From the NCBI GenBank assembly GCA_964242415.1, contig CAXTAT010000037.1, positions 1-45,323 on the forward strand: a stretch of 45,323 bases of DNA, given 5' to 3'. A program made the position numbers and the translations under genes. Below, in pieces: positions 15,333-23,590 of this stretch. The stretch's first letter is position 1. Each line of letters starts with the position of its first letter. This DNA comes from DASWOJ01 sp964242415. Lineage in GTDB: Bacteria; Pseudomonadota; Alphaproteobacteria; Acetobacterales; Acetobacteraceae. A model generated the notes under the pieces. That model searched no databases. It saw nothing but the letters and a program-made list of their open reading frames with translations, and was not told the origin of the DNA.

Positions 15333-16007
15333 GTGAGTGCGCCCATTCGTGCCGTCATCCTCGACGCCTACGGCACCCTGCTCGATGTCCACGCCGCCAT
15401 GCACCGCCAGGCCGACCGCCTCCCGCCGGACTGGGAGCGCATCAGCGCCGAGTGGCGGGCCAAGCAGCTAGAATATACCTGGATCGACACCCTGACCGGC
15501 CATCATCGCCGCGATTTCTGGCAGGTGACGCAGGACGCCCTGACCTTCGTCGCCGCCCGGCACCGCATCACCGATCCGGCCGTGCTGGAAACCCTGCTCG
15601 ACGCCTACCGCCGCCTGCCGGCCTACCCGGACGCCGTCCCGGTGCTCACCACCCTGCGCGAGCGCGGCCTGCAGACCGCCATCCTGTCCAACGGCGAGCC
15701 AGCCATGCTGCACGAGGCCGTCACCGCCGCCCGCCTGGCCCCGCTGCTAGACGCCGTGCTGTCGGTCGAGGACGCCGGCGCCTTCAAGCCCGACCGCCGG
15801 ACCTACGCGCTGGCGGAGGACCGGTTCAAGCTGCCCGTCGGGCAGATGGCCTTCGTGTCCTCCAATCCCTGGGACGCGCAGGCCGCCGCCGCCGCCGGCT
15901 TCCAGGTGTTCTGGTGCAACCGCACCGCGCAGCCCGACGAGTATGGCCTGCGCGGGAGGTCCACCGAGATGCCGGGCTTGTCCGCGCTGCCGCTCCTGCT
16001 GGCGTGA
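15333..16007 (+). CDS. haloacid dehalogenase, type II (HAD superfamily)
   Basis: A protein of 224 residues starting at GTG 15333, two bases after the repeat sequence GGAGGGAGAGGGGG, which serves as a strong ribosome-binding site. HAD motif I is VILDAYGTLLDV with nucleophile D11. Motif II is ILSNGEP. Motif III/IV includes the lysine of GAFKPDRRTY and FVSSNPWDAQAAAAAG. The segment VFWCNRTAQP is characteristic of L-2-haloacid dehalogenase-type proteins, which hydrolyse 2-halo carboxylic acids to 2-hydroxy acids. Many chromosomal members have unknown physiological substrates, so the dehalogenase name is a family label. The stop overlaps the rsmB start (GTGA). Confidence 0.88.
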   Translation: MSAPIRAVILDAYGTLLDVHAAMHRQADRLPPDWERISAEWRAKQLEYTWIDTLTGHHRRDFWQVTQDALTFVAARHRITDPAVLETLLDAYRRLPAYPDAVPVLTTLRERGLQTAILSNGEPAMLHEAVTAARLAPLLDAVLSVEDAGAFKPDRRTYALAEDRFKLPVGQMAFVSSNPWDAQAAAAAGFQVFWCNRTAQPDEYGLRGRSTEMPGLSALPLLLA

Positions 16008-17299
16008 CGCCCTCTGCCCGCCTGGCAGCCTCCATCGAGCTGCTGACCGAGATCGACGGCCACCCCCGCCGCCCGGCTGATGCGGTCGCCAACGACTTCT
16101 TTCGCGCCCGGCGCTTCATCGGCTCCGGCGACCGCCGCGCCGTGTCGGACCGCGCCTGGCGCGTGCTGCGGGAGCGCCGCCGGCTGACCTGGTGGATCGG
16201 CCGGGCCGGCACCGCGCCGACGCCGCGCATGCTAGTCGCGGCGTCCCTGCTGCTGGAGGGCTGGACGGCGGCGGGCGTCGCGCAAAGCTATTCCGGCCGC
16301 CAGTACGGCCCGGCCCCGCTGCTGCAGCCGGAAACCGCCGCCGTCCGCGCCCTGGAGGGCCACACCCTGCAGCACCCCGACATGCCGGAGGCCGTCGCCG
16401 TCGAGGTGCCTGACTGGGTGCTGCCGCACCTGCAGGCCCGCTTCGGCGACCGGCTGCGGCCCGAGATGGACGCGGCCCTGGACCCGGCGCCGCTCGACCT
16501 GCGGGTGAACCTGCTGAAAACCACGCGGGAGGGCGCGCAGGCGGCGCTGCTGGCGGAGGGGCTGGAGGCCGCGCCCACCCCGCTGTCGCCGTGGGGCCTG
16601 CGGATTGATGGCCGCCGCGCCGTGACATCCGGCCCGGCGTTCCAGTCCGGCCTGGTGGAAATCCAGGACGAGGGCAGCCAGCTCGTCGCCGCCCTGGTGG
16701 GCGCCGGGCCGGAGATGCGCGTGGTCGATTGGTGCGCGGGCGCGGGGGGCAAGACGCTGGCCCTGGCGATGCTGATGGCCAACCGCGGCCAGCTCATTGC
16801 CTGCGACGTGTCGGCGCCGCGGCTGGAGGGCGCCACCCGCCGGCTGCGCCGCGCCGGGGTCAGCAACACCGAGCGGCATCTGGTCGCACCGGGGGACAAG
16901 TGGGCCAAGCGCCGCGCCGGGTCGTTCGACCGCGTGCTGGTCGATGCGCCCTGTACTGGCACCGGCACCTGGCGGCGCAATCCGGACGCCCGGCTGCGGT
17001 TGCGCGAGCTGGACCTGGAGGAGCTGCGCCCGAAGCAGGCCGGCATCCTGGACGATGCGGCCCGGCTGGTGCGGGTGGGGGGGCGGCTGGTGTATGCCAC
17101 CTGCTCCCTGCTGAACGAGGAGAACGAGGCGCAGATCGACGGCTTTCTCAGCCGGCACGATGGGTTTCGGGGCGTGCCGTTGGCTGCGGCCTGGCCGTTG
17201 CAAGCGCCGGTGCCGTCTGAGGGTCCCTACTTGTCGTTGACGCCGTTGCGGCATGGAACGGATGGCTTCTTCGCCGCGGTTCTGGAGCGCACGGCCTGA
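16004..17299 (+). CDS. rsmB: RsmB/NOP-family RNA (cytosine-5) methyltransferase
   Basis: A protein of 431 residues from a GTG inside the upstream stop (GTGA). An N-terminal NusB-like helical part (about 1-130) is followed by the Rossmann methyltransferase domain. SAM motif I is VVDWCAGAGGKTLALA. The two cysteines of m5C RNA methyltransferases are C317 (DAPCTGTGTWRRNP) and C367 (YATCSLLNEEN); the latter is the expected nucleophile. RsmB modifies C967 of 16S rRNA. The gene name rests on the family and the guaB/guaA neighbourhood; another rRNA or tRNA target is possible. Its TGA overlaps the ATG of the acetyltransferase by one base. Confidence 0.88.
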   Translation: MTPSARLAASIELLTEIDGHPRRPADAVANDFFRARRFIGSGDRRAVSDRAWRVLRERRRLTWWIGRAGTAPTPRMLVAASLLLEGWTAAGVAQSYSGRQYGPAPLLQPETAAVRALEGHTLQHPDMPEAVAVEVPDWVLPHLQARFGDRLRPEMDAALDPAPLDLRVNLLKTTREGAQAALLAEGLEAAPTPLSPWGLRIDGRRAVTSGPAFQSGLVEIQDEGSQLVAALVGAGPEMRVVDWCAGAGGKTLALAMLMANRGQLIACDVSAPRLEGATRRLRRAGVSNTERHLVAPGDKWAKRRAGSFDRVLVDAPCTGTGTWRRNPDARLRLRELDLEELRPKQAGILDDAARLVRVGGRLVYATCSLLNEENEAQIDGFLSRHDGFRGVPLAAAWPLQAPVPSEGPYLSLTPLRHGTDGFFAAVLERTA

Positions 17300-17814
17300 T
17301 GCAGGTCCGCCCCGCCCGGCCGGAGGATGCGGCGGCCATCGGCGGCGTACACGTTGCGGCATGGCGCAGCGCCTATGCCGGCATACTGCCTGACGCCTAC
17401 CTGGCTGGGATGTCCCGGCAGCGGCAGGCCGCGGGCTATTTGGCTCGCATCCTGGCTGGACGCGGCGTGTTCGTCGCCGCTGTCCCGGCGGTGGTGGGGT
17501 TCGCCACTGCGGGGCGGCCTCGCACGGCCGGGCTGGGTGATGGCGAGATCGAGACCCTGTATGTGCTGGACGACTGGCGTGACCAGGGGATCGGCCGCGG
17601 CCTGCTGCGGGCTGGCGCCGCGCACCTGAAAGCCGCCGGGTGCCGCAGCGCGTTCCTGTGGGTGCTGGCGGGCAATCCCAGTCGCTGGTTTTATGAGCGC
17701 ATGGGCGGGCGGGCCGCGGCTGAGTCCACCGTGCGCGTCGCGGGGACTAATGTGCCGCAGGTGGCGTTCGTCTGGGACCCGATTAGCGCCTTGCTGGCCC
17801 AGGTGGAGGGCTGA
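17299..17814 (+). CDS. GNAT-family N-acetyltransferase
   Basis: A protein of 171 residues. The acetyl-CoA pyrophosphate loop is seen in YVLDDWRDQGIGRGLL (RxxGxG pattern), preceded by the beta-4 strand (IETLYVL). The later part (LWVLAGNPSRWFYERMGGR) is the usual GNAT C-terminal segment. The N-terminus (MQVRPARPEDAAAIGGVHV) is typical of the family. It would transfer acetyl from acetyl-CoA to an amine; the substrate is unknown. It starts one base inside the rsmB stop (TGATG), so it is cotranslated with rsmB. An inverted repeat and the assembly gap follow. Confidence 0.88.
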   Translation: MQVRPARPEDAAAIGGVHVAAWRSAYAGILPDAYLAGMSRQRQAAGYLARILAGRGVFVAAVPAVVGFATAGRPRTAGLGDGEIETLYVLDDWRDQGIGRGLLRAGAAHLKAAGCRSAFLWVLAGNPSRWFYERMGGRAAAESTVRVAGTNVPQVAFVWDPISALLAQVEG

Positions 17815-17837
17815 TTAGGGCATGAGGACGCTGCCTG

Positions 17838-17972
17838 CTCCCTCTCCTTCCGGGAGAGGGNNNNNNNNNNNNNNNNNNNNNNNNNNNNNNNNNNNNNNNN
17901 NNNNNNNNNNNNNNNNNNNNNNNNNNNNNNNNNNNNNNNNNNNNNNNNNNNNNNNNNNNNGGGAGAGGGAGA
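17838..17972. repeat. CCCTCTCC-type inverted repeat interrupted by the assembly gap
   Basis: The left flank of the gap reads CTCCCTCTCCTTCCGGGAGAGGG and the right flank GGGAGAGGGAGAAGC, matching the outer ends of the other five copies. The true centre is unknown because it is replaced by N. Confidence 0.8.
17861..17960. other. assembly gap of 100 N
   Basis: Exactly 100 ambiguous bases. A round 100 is often used for gaps of unknown length. Both flanks are halves of the dispersed inverted repeat, which probably caused the break. Genes may be missing between the GNAT gene and guaA. Confidence 1.
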
Positions 17973-18068
17973 AGCAGGTGGGCAGCGCCCTTGCGCCATG
18001 CGGGTCAGCTCGGCACGGCTGACGCAATCCGCTTGCCTGACGCGCCGCACCATGCTGCAAGCTGCGCC

Positions 18069-19670
18069 ATGACCCAGCCCTCCATCGCGCCGGCCCCTGC
18101 TGCGCCAACCCTGGACGCCCCCGTCCAGGACCGCATCCTGATCCTCGACTTCGGCAGCCAGTTCACTCAGTTGATCGCCCGCCGCGTCCGCGAATCCGGC
18201 GTGTACTGCGAGATCATGCCCGCCACCGCCGACCCCGCCCGCCTGCAGGCGTTTGGCGCCCGCGCCTACATCCTGTCCGGCGGCCCGGCCAGCGTGCTCG
18301 ACACCGCTGGCCCCCGCGTGCCCGCCCTGGTGTTCGACAGCGGCCTGCCGGTGCTGGGCATCTGCTACGGCCAGCAAGCCATGTGCGCGCAGCTCGGCGG
18401 CGAGGTCAGCCTCAGCGACCACCAGGAGTTCGGCGCCGCCACCGTCCAGGTGGATGCCGACTGCGAGCTGTTCCACGGCGCCTGGGCCGCCGGCGGGCGC
18501 GAGCAGGTGTGGATGAGCCACGGCGACCGCGTGACCCGGCTGCCCCCCGGCTTCCGCGTCGTCGCCAGCAGCCCCGGCGCGCCGTTCGCGGTGATCGCTG
18601 ACGACGCCCGCCGCTACTACGGCACGATGTTCCACCCCGAGGTCGTGCACACCCCACACGGCCGGCAGTTGCTGCACAACTTCACCCATCGCGTGGCCGG
18701 GCTGCAGGGCGGCTGGAGCATGGCCGGGTTCCGCGCGGCCCAGGTCGAGCGCATCCGCCAGCAGGTCGGTTCCGGCCGGGTGATCTGCGGCCTGTCGGGC
18801 GGGGTGGACAGCTCGGTGGCGGCGGCGCTGATCCACGAGGCCATCGGCGACCAGCTTACCTGCATCTTTGTGGACAGCGGCCTGCTGCGGCTGGGGGAGG
18901 CGGAGGAGGTCGTCCGCACCTTCCGCGACCGGTTCCAGATCCGGCTGGTGCACCGCGATGCGGGCGAGCTGTTCCTGTCGCAACTGGACGGGGTCACCGA
19001 CCCGGAGCTGAAGCGCAAGGCCATCGGCCGCGTGTTCATCGAGGTGTTCGAGGAGGAGGCGGCCCGGGTCGGCGGTGCGGACTTCCTGGCGCAGGGCACG
19101 CTGTACCCCGACGTGATCGAGAGCGTCAGCGCGCACGGCGGCCCCAGCGTCACCATCAAGTCGCACCACAACGTGGGGGGCTTGCCGGCGCACATGCGGA
19201 TGCAGCTCGTAGAGCCGTTGCGCGACCTGTTCAAGGACGAGGTGCGGGTGCTCGGCCGCGAGCTGGGCGTGCCGGAGCATATCGTCGGGCGGCATCCGTT
19301 CCCGGGGCCGGGCCTGGCGATCCGCATCCCCGGCGCGGTGACGCGGGAGCGGCTGGACATCCTGCGCCGGGCGGATGCGATCTTCCTGGAGGAGATACGC
19401 TCGGCCGGGCTGTATGACGCGATTTGGCAGGCCTTTGCGGTGCTGCTGCCGGTGCGGACGGTGGGGGTGATGGGGGATGGGCGCACGTATGACAATGCCT
19501 GCGCGCTGCGGGCGGTGACCAGCGTGGATGGGATGACGGCGGAGGTCTATCCGTTCAGCATGGCGTTCCTGGCCGGGGTGGCGACGCGCATTGTCAACGA
19601 GGTGCGGGGGATCAACCGGGTGACGTACGACATCACCAGCAAGCCGCCGGGGACGATTGAGTGGGAGTGA
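18069..19670 (+). CDS. guaA: GMP synthase (glutamine-hydrolysing)
   Basis: A protein of 533 residues. It aminates XMP to GMP using glutamine and ATP. The N-terminal class I amidotransferase domain has C99 (VLGICYGQQAM) and the His/Glu pair (MFHPEVVHT). The ATP pyrophosphatase domain has the PP-loop GLSGGVDSSVAAA. The C-terminal dimerisation domain ends in the family terminus (TYDITSKPPGTIEWE). The ATG at 18069 gives the normal length with a 20-residue leader; no clear Shine-Dalgarno is visible. A small hairpin (GTCAGC 18004-18009 / GCTGAC 18018-18023) lies upstream. The promoter may be hidden in the gap. Confidence 0.97.
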   Translation: MTQPSIAPAPAAPTLDAPVQDRILILDFGSQFTQLIARRVRESGVYCEIMPATADPARLQAFGARAYILSGGPASVLDTAGPRVPALVFDSGLPVLGICYGQQAMCAQLGGEVSLSDHQEFGAATVQVDADCELFHGAWAAGGREQVWMSHGDRVTRLPPGFRVVASSPGAPFAVIADDARRYYGTMFHPEVVHTPHGRQLLHNFTHRVAGLQGGWSMAGFRAAQVERIRQQVGSGRVICGLSGGVDSSVAAALIHEAIGDQLTCIFVDSGLLRLGEAEEVVRTFRDRFQIRLVHRDAGELFLSQLDGVTDPELKRKAIGRVFIEVFEEEAARVGGADFLAQGTLYPDVIESVSAHGGPSVTIKSHHNVGGLPAHMRMQLVEPLRDLFKDEVRVLGRELGVPEHIVGRHPFPGPGLAIRIPGAVTRERLDILRRADAIFLEEIRSAGLYDAIWQAFAVLLPVRTVGVMGDGRTYDNACALRAVTSVDGMTAEVYPFSMAFLAGVATRIVNEVRGINRVTYDITSKPPGTIEWE

Positions 19671-19708
19671 CTTGAACCGCCCTTGATTTGGATCAGCGAC
19701 GGGCATCC

Positions 19709-19751
19709 CGTCATTGCGAGCCGCGCTTGCGGCGTGGCAATCCAGGAGCGG
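19709..19751. repeat. GTCATTGCGAG-type repeat, single arm
   Basis: The sequence from CGTCATTGCGAGCC to GCAATCCAGG is the reverse complement of the right arm of the 3743-3839 and 5861-5969 copies with one mismatch. No matching second arm follows, so this is a half element between guaA and the aminotransferase gene. Confidence 0.8.
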
Positions 19752-19824
19752 CAGTAGCCGTTTCAGCATCGCAAATTCCGCCGCCTGTGGCACTGTTCAT
19801 CCGCACCGAACAGGACCACCCCCA

Positions 19825-21000
19825 ATGCCACGCAAGACCGGCCGCCAGTTCTTCGCCAACCCCGGCCCGACCAACATGCCCGACAGCGTCCTGCGCGCCA
19901 TGGACCGCCCCACCATCGACTTCAACGACCCCGAGTTCACCGCCGTCTTCGACGCTGGCGTGGCCGGCCTGAAGCGCGTGCTGCGGACGGCAGGCGAGGT
20001 CTTCCTCTACACCGCCTCCGGCCACGGCGCTTGGGAGGCGACCCTGGTCAACCTGCTCTCCCCCGGTGACGCCGTGCTGGTCATCGAGACCGGCTGGTTC
20101 AGCGGGGGATGGCACGAGATGGCGGGCAAGCTCGGCCTGCACGTGCAGACCGTCCCAGCCGATTGGCGGCGCGGCGCCGACATGGCCGCGGTGCAGGCGG
20201 CGCTGCAGGCCGATGCCAGCCACAGCATCAAGGCCGTGCTCGCCGTGCACAACGAGACCGCCACTGGCCTGGTCCTGCCGCTGCCCGGCCTGCGTGCGGC
20301 GATGGATGCGGCCGGGCACCCGGCGCTGCTGCTGGTGGACACCATCAGCTCGCTCGGCTCGCTGGAGTTCCGCATGGACGACTGGGGCATCGACGCCGTG
20401 GTGGGCGGCAGCCAGAAGGGGCTGATGCTGCCCACCGGGTTCAGCTTCACCGCCGTGTCACCGAAGGCCATGCAGGCGCACGCCACTGCCGGCCTGGCGC
20501 GCCACTACTTCGACTGGAGCGTCATGCTGCGCCGCCCGCAGCGCAGCTTTGTCGGCACCGTCCCGGTCAGCCTGTTCTACGGCCTGCAGGAAAGCCTGCG
20601 CCTGATCGAGCTGGAGGGCCTGGACCAGGTGATCGCCCGGCACCACCGCCTGGCCGAGGCCGCCCGCCGCGCCGTCCGCACCTGGTCCGGCAACAGCGGC
20701 CCGCAACTGTATTGCCTCGACCCGGCGCGGCTGTCGGACAGCGTCACCTCCGTGCTGATGCCGGCCGGGCACGACGCCGAGGCGGTGCGGCGGACGGCGC
20801 TGGACCGCTTCAACGTCTCGCTCGGCGGCGGCCTGGGCAAGCTGCACGGCCAGGTGTTCCGCATCGGCCACCTGGGCGACCTGAACGAGCCGATGGTGCT
20901 GGGCACCCTGGGCGCGGTGGAGATGAGCCTGCGGCTGAACGGCGTCCCGCATGGCCGCGGCGGGGTGGACGCGGCGATGGACTGGCTCGCCGCCGCCTAG
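19825..21000 (+). CDS. class V aminotransferase, serine/alanine-glyoxylate aminotransferase-like
   Basis: A protein of 391 residues. The family start is MPRKTGRQFFANPGPTN, fixing the ATG at 19825. The PLP lysine is K198 (VVGGSQKGLMLP), and the cofactor Asp lies in LLLVDTISSLGSLEF. The C-terminal part (LGGGLGKLHGQVFRIGHLGD) is diagnostic of alanine-glyoxylate/serine-glyoxylate/serine-pyruvate aminotransferases. The enzyme would move an amino group between glyoxylate and alanine or serine. Purine-catabolic (PucG-like) or serine-cycle roles are alternatives. A convergent oxalate/formate-type transporter gene lies beyond an inverted repeat, which is consistent with two-carbon acid metabolism but does not prove it. 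Confidence 0.9.
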   Translation: MPRKTGRQFFANPGPTNMPDSVLRAMDRPTIDFNDPEFTAVFDAGVAGLKRVLRTAGEVFLYTASGHGAWEATLVNLLSPGDAVLVIETGWFSGGWHEMAGKLGLHVQTVPADWRRGADMAAVQAALQADASHSIKAVLAVHNETATGLVLPLPGLRAAMDAAGHPALLLVDTISSLGSLEFRMDDWGIDAVVGGSQKGLMLPTGFSFTAVSPKAMQAHATAGLARHYFDWSVMLRRPQRSFVGTVPVSLFYGLQESLRLIELEGLDQVIARHHRLAEAARRAVRTWSGNSGPQLYCLDPARLSDSVTSVLMPAGHDAEAVRRTALDRFNVSLGGGLGKLHGQVFRIGHLGDLNEPMVLGTLGAVEMSLRLNGVPHGRGGVDAAMDWLAAA

Positions 21001-21011
21001 CGCGCTGCCTG

Positions 21012-21168
21012 CCCCCTCTCCCCGCTTCGGAAGAGGGCTGGGGTTGAGGGGGTCGTGCAGCGCAGTCCCCTCGGCCCTCGTAGCCCGGTCCTGGCGGCAT
21101 TGGCGGCTCCGGGCCGACGCTTGCCGCAAGACCCCCTCACCCCGGCCCTCTCCCGGAGGGAGAGGGAG
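21012..21168. repeat. CCCTCTCC-type inverted repeat between convergent genes
   Basis: The left arm has CCCCCTCTCCCCGCTTCGG then AGAGGGCTGGGGTTGAGGG. The right arm has CCCCCTCACCCCGGCCC then TCTCCCGGAGGGAGAGGG. Each arm contains its own small palindrome. It separates the aminotransferase gene (plus) from the MFS gene (minus) and may end transcription from both sides. Confidence 0.9.
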
Positions 21169-21179
21169 AAGCAATCTGT

Positions 21180-22430
21180 CTAACGCGCCAGGTACGCCGC
21201 CCGCATCGGCTTCAGCACGGCGATCGCCAGCACCGCCGTCAGCAGGTCCGCGCCGATGGCCAGGCTGAACACCGGCGTCCAGCTCCCGGCGCTCTCATGC
21301 AGCAGCGACGCCAGCGGTCCGCCGAAGATCGCCCCGATGCCCTGGGCGATATACAGGCAGCCGTAGTTCCGCGTGGCGTGCTTCGCGCCAAACGTGTCCG
21401 TCAGCGTCGAGGGGAACAGCGAGAAGATCTCCCCCCACCCAAAGAACACCACGCCCGACATCAGCACGAACAGCAGCGGGTCGCTGATGGTGAGCAGCCA
21501 GACCGCCATCGCAAGGCCCTCCAGCCCGAAGGCCAGGAACATGGTGTTCTCGCGCCCGATGCGGTCCGACACCCAGCCGAAGAACGGCCGGGTCAGGCCG
21601 TTGCAGAACCGGTCCACCGTCAGCGCCAGCGGCACGGCGGCCAGGCCGAACACCAGCAGCTTGGTGATGCCGAAGTCCCCGGCGAACGCGCTGAGCTGCG
21701 ACGTGACCATCAGGCCGGAGGTGGACATCATCGACATCATGACGAACATCAGCCAGAACACCGGGCTGCGCAGCATGTCGCCCGTCTCGGCATCCGGGGC
21801 GCTGGACGCCACCGGCGACCGCGCCACCAGCACCGCCGGCGGGGAGCGCAGGCCCAGCGCCGCCAGCACGCCGATGACGCCGAGGATTAGCCCGAACCGT
21901 GTCAGCGTCGCCGGGTAGCCGTCGGCGGCCAGGCTGTCGGAGATCGGGAACGTCGTCAGGATCGCACCCATGCCATAGCCGGCCGCCACCACGCCGGCGG
22001 CGAACCCGCGCCGGTCCGGGAACCAGCCGACCATCTGCCCGACCACGCCGACATACACGATGCCGGTGCCCAGCCCGCCCAGCAGCCCATAGGTCAGGTA
22101 AAGCCCGGCCAGCGACCCCGCATAGCCCGCCAGCACCCAGCTTAACCCCGTCAGCCCCGCGCCGAACGAGATGAGCAGACGCGGCCCGAACCGCTCCACC
22201 AGCCAGCCCTGGAACGGGCTGAAAAAGGTCTGCAGCACGATTAGGATGCTGAACGTCACCTGCACCCCTGCCGCCGGGGCGCCGAGCGCGGCGCCAATCG
22301 GCTTGGTGAACAGCGTCCAGACATACTGCGGGCTGGAGATCGCCATCATGCACACCAGGCCCAGCAGCAATTGCACCCATCGCGTGCTGGCGATGGGCAG
22401 GGCGTCGGCGGGTCGGGTGGTTGCGCTCAT
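21180..22430 (-). CDS. MFS transporter, oxalate/formate antiporter (OxlT) family
   Basis: A protein of 416 residues with about 12 hydrophobic helices. The N-terminal segment (SPQYVWTLFTKPIG, then VQVTFSILIVLQTFFSPFQG) is characteristic of the oxalate:formate antiporter family of the major facilitator superfamily. The loop 8-9 region (FFGWVSDRIGRENTM) carries the MFS DRxGR-like motif. Two adjacent ATGs exist (22433 and 22430); the second sits better behind GGAG. It would sit in the inner membrane and exchange small carboxylates. No oxalyl-CoA decarboxylase or formyl-CoA transferase genes are nearby, so oxalate as substrate is unproven. It is convergent with the aminotransferase gene. Confidence 0.88.
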   Translation of the reverse strand: MSATTRPADALPIASTRWVQLLLGLVCMMAISSPQYVWTLFTKPIGAALGAPAAGVQVTFSILIVLQTFFSPFQGWLVERFGPRLLISFGAGLTGLSWVLAGYAGSLAGLYLTYGLLGGLGTGIVYVGVVGQMVGWFPDRRGFAAGVVAAGYGMGAILTTFPISDSLAADGYPATLTRFGLILGVIGVLAALGLRSPPAVLVARSPVASSAPDAETGDMLRSPVFWLMFVMMSMMSTSGLMVTSQLSAFAGDFGITKLLVFGLAAVPLALTVDRFCNGLTRPFFGWVSDRIGRENTMFLAFGLEGLAMAVWLLTISDPLLFVLMSGVVFFGWGEIFSLFPSTLTDTFGAKHATRNYGCLYIAQGIGAIFGGPLASLLHESAGSWTPVFSLAIGADLLTAVLAIAVLKPMRAAYLAR

Positions 22431-22537
22431 CATGGCTCCGGGTGTTTGCCCCCCGGCGTGCAATCCTCGGGCCACGCTGCCGCCTTGCTGGCCCTGCCGC
22501 GGCAGCCTAGCGTCCGGCCGCCATCAAGGAGCCTGCG

Positions 22538-23158
22538 ATGATCGAGCTGCACACCTACAACACGCCAAACGGCCGCAAGATCAGCGTGGCGCTGGAGGAG
22601 ATGGGACTGCCCTACAAGGTCGTGGTCGTGGACATCACCAAGGACCAGCAGTTCGCCCCAGCCTTCCTCGCCATCAGCCCAAATAACAAAATCCCCGCCA
22701 TCATCGACCCTGAAGGCCCCGGCGGCGGCCCGATCTCGATATTCGAGTCCGGCGCCATCCTGCTGTATCTCGGCGAGAAGACGGGGCAGTTCCTGCCGGC
22801 GGACCTGCGCAACCGGGTGCCGGTGCTGGAGTGGCTGATGTGGCAGATGGGCGGGTTCGGGCCGATGCCGGGGCAGGTACACCACTTCTTGACGGTGAAC
22901 GGCGACGACCAGCGATATGGCCTGGAACGCTACATGAAGGAGACCCGGCGGCTGTACGGCGTGCTGGACCGCCGGCTGGCCGAGACCGAGTTCGTCGCCG
23001 GGCCGCTGTCGGTGGCCGACTTCGCCATCCTCGGCTGGGCCTGGCGACATGAGCGGCATAAGGTCGATCTGGCGGACTTTCCAGGGGTGCAGCAGTGGTT
23101 CACGGCGCTGATGGCCCGTCCGGGGGTGCAACGCGGCTTCGAGGTCGCGCTGTCCTAA
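22538..23158 (+). CDS. glutathione S-transferase, YfcG/Nu-class-like
   Basis: A protein of 206 residues after a clear Shine-Dalgarno (AAGGAG). The thioredoxin-like N-terminal domain (1-85) begins MIELHTYNTPNGRKISVALEE, the T-P-N-G-R-K pattern seen in YfcG-type disulfide-bond oxidoreductases. The cis-Pro segment (NNKIPAII) and the glutathione-binding E-S pair (IFESGAILLYL) follow. The C-terminal helical domain has the N-capping motif (PLSVADFAILGWAW). It probably acts on disulfides or peroxides with glutathione in the cytoplasm. It diverges from the MFS gene over about 107 bases and is not clearly part of an operon. Confidence 0.93.
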   Translation: MIELHTYNTPNGRKISVALEEMGLPYKVVVVDITKDQQFAPAFLAISPNNKIPAIIDPEGPGGGPISIFESGAILLYLGEKTGQFLPADLRNRVPVLEWLMWQMGGFGPMPGQVHHFLTVNGDDQRYGLERYMKETRRLYGVLDRRLAETEFVAGPLSVADFAILGWAWRHERHKVDLADFPGVQQWFTALMARPGVQRGFEVALS

Positions 23159-23258
23159 GCGGGCGGGGCGGCGCGGGATGCCGCCATGGTGAGGAGTGTT
23201 TGACGCCGCTGGACCAACCGCCTAAACCGGCCCGGCAAACGTCGTGTACGACCCCGGC

Positions 23259-23351
23259 GGAGGGGTGGCCGAGTGGCTGAAGGCGGCGGTTTGCTAAACC
23301 GTTATAGGGCGTCAAGCCCTATCGTGAGTTCGAATCTCATCCCCTCCGCCA
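23259..23351 (+). tRNA. tRNA-Ser(GCT)
   Basis: A 93-nt type II tRNA. The acceptor stem GGAGGGG pairs with CCCCTCC, the discriminator is G, and CCA is encoded. The anticodon loop TTGCTAA gives GCT. A long variable arm (TAGGGCGTCAAGCCCTA) and the T arm (GAGTTCGAATCTC) fit serine. It stands alone between the GST gene and the receiver gene. Confidence 0.97.
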
Positions 23352-23590
23352 ACTCTTCCCCACGTCGGCTTCACAAGCCAGATGCCCGACCTGCGCCCAA
23401 TGGCGAACGAAGGCATGCGGACGCACGGTTTTGTCATCTCGCACCACGCCACCATGGCTCCCAAGCCGGCACGGAATGGCCTAAAGCCTTGTCTGCGTCC
23501 AGCCAGCCTCGGGCGCGTTTGGCCATTCGGCCGGGTGCAGCCAGGGCTGATATCCATGCGAGGGAGGGGCGTCTGGCCTCGAAATTACCG

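Noticed and set aside
15333..16007. Firm assignment as a haloacid-degrading enzyme
   Set aside because: Motifs fit the type II family, but no haloacid permease or related genes are nearby, so only the family name is supported.
21012..21168. Simple Rho-independent terminator
   Set aside because: The arms are separated by about 70 bases and no U-tract follows, so it does not fit the classical form, although it may still end transcription.
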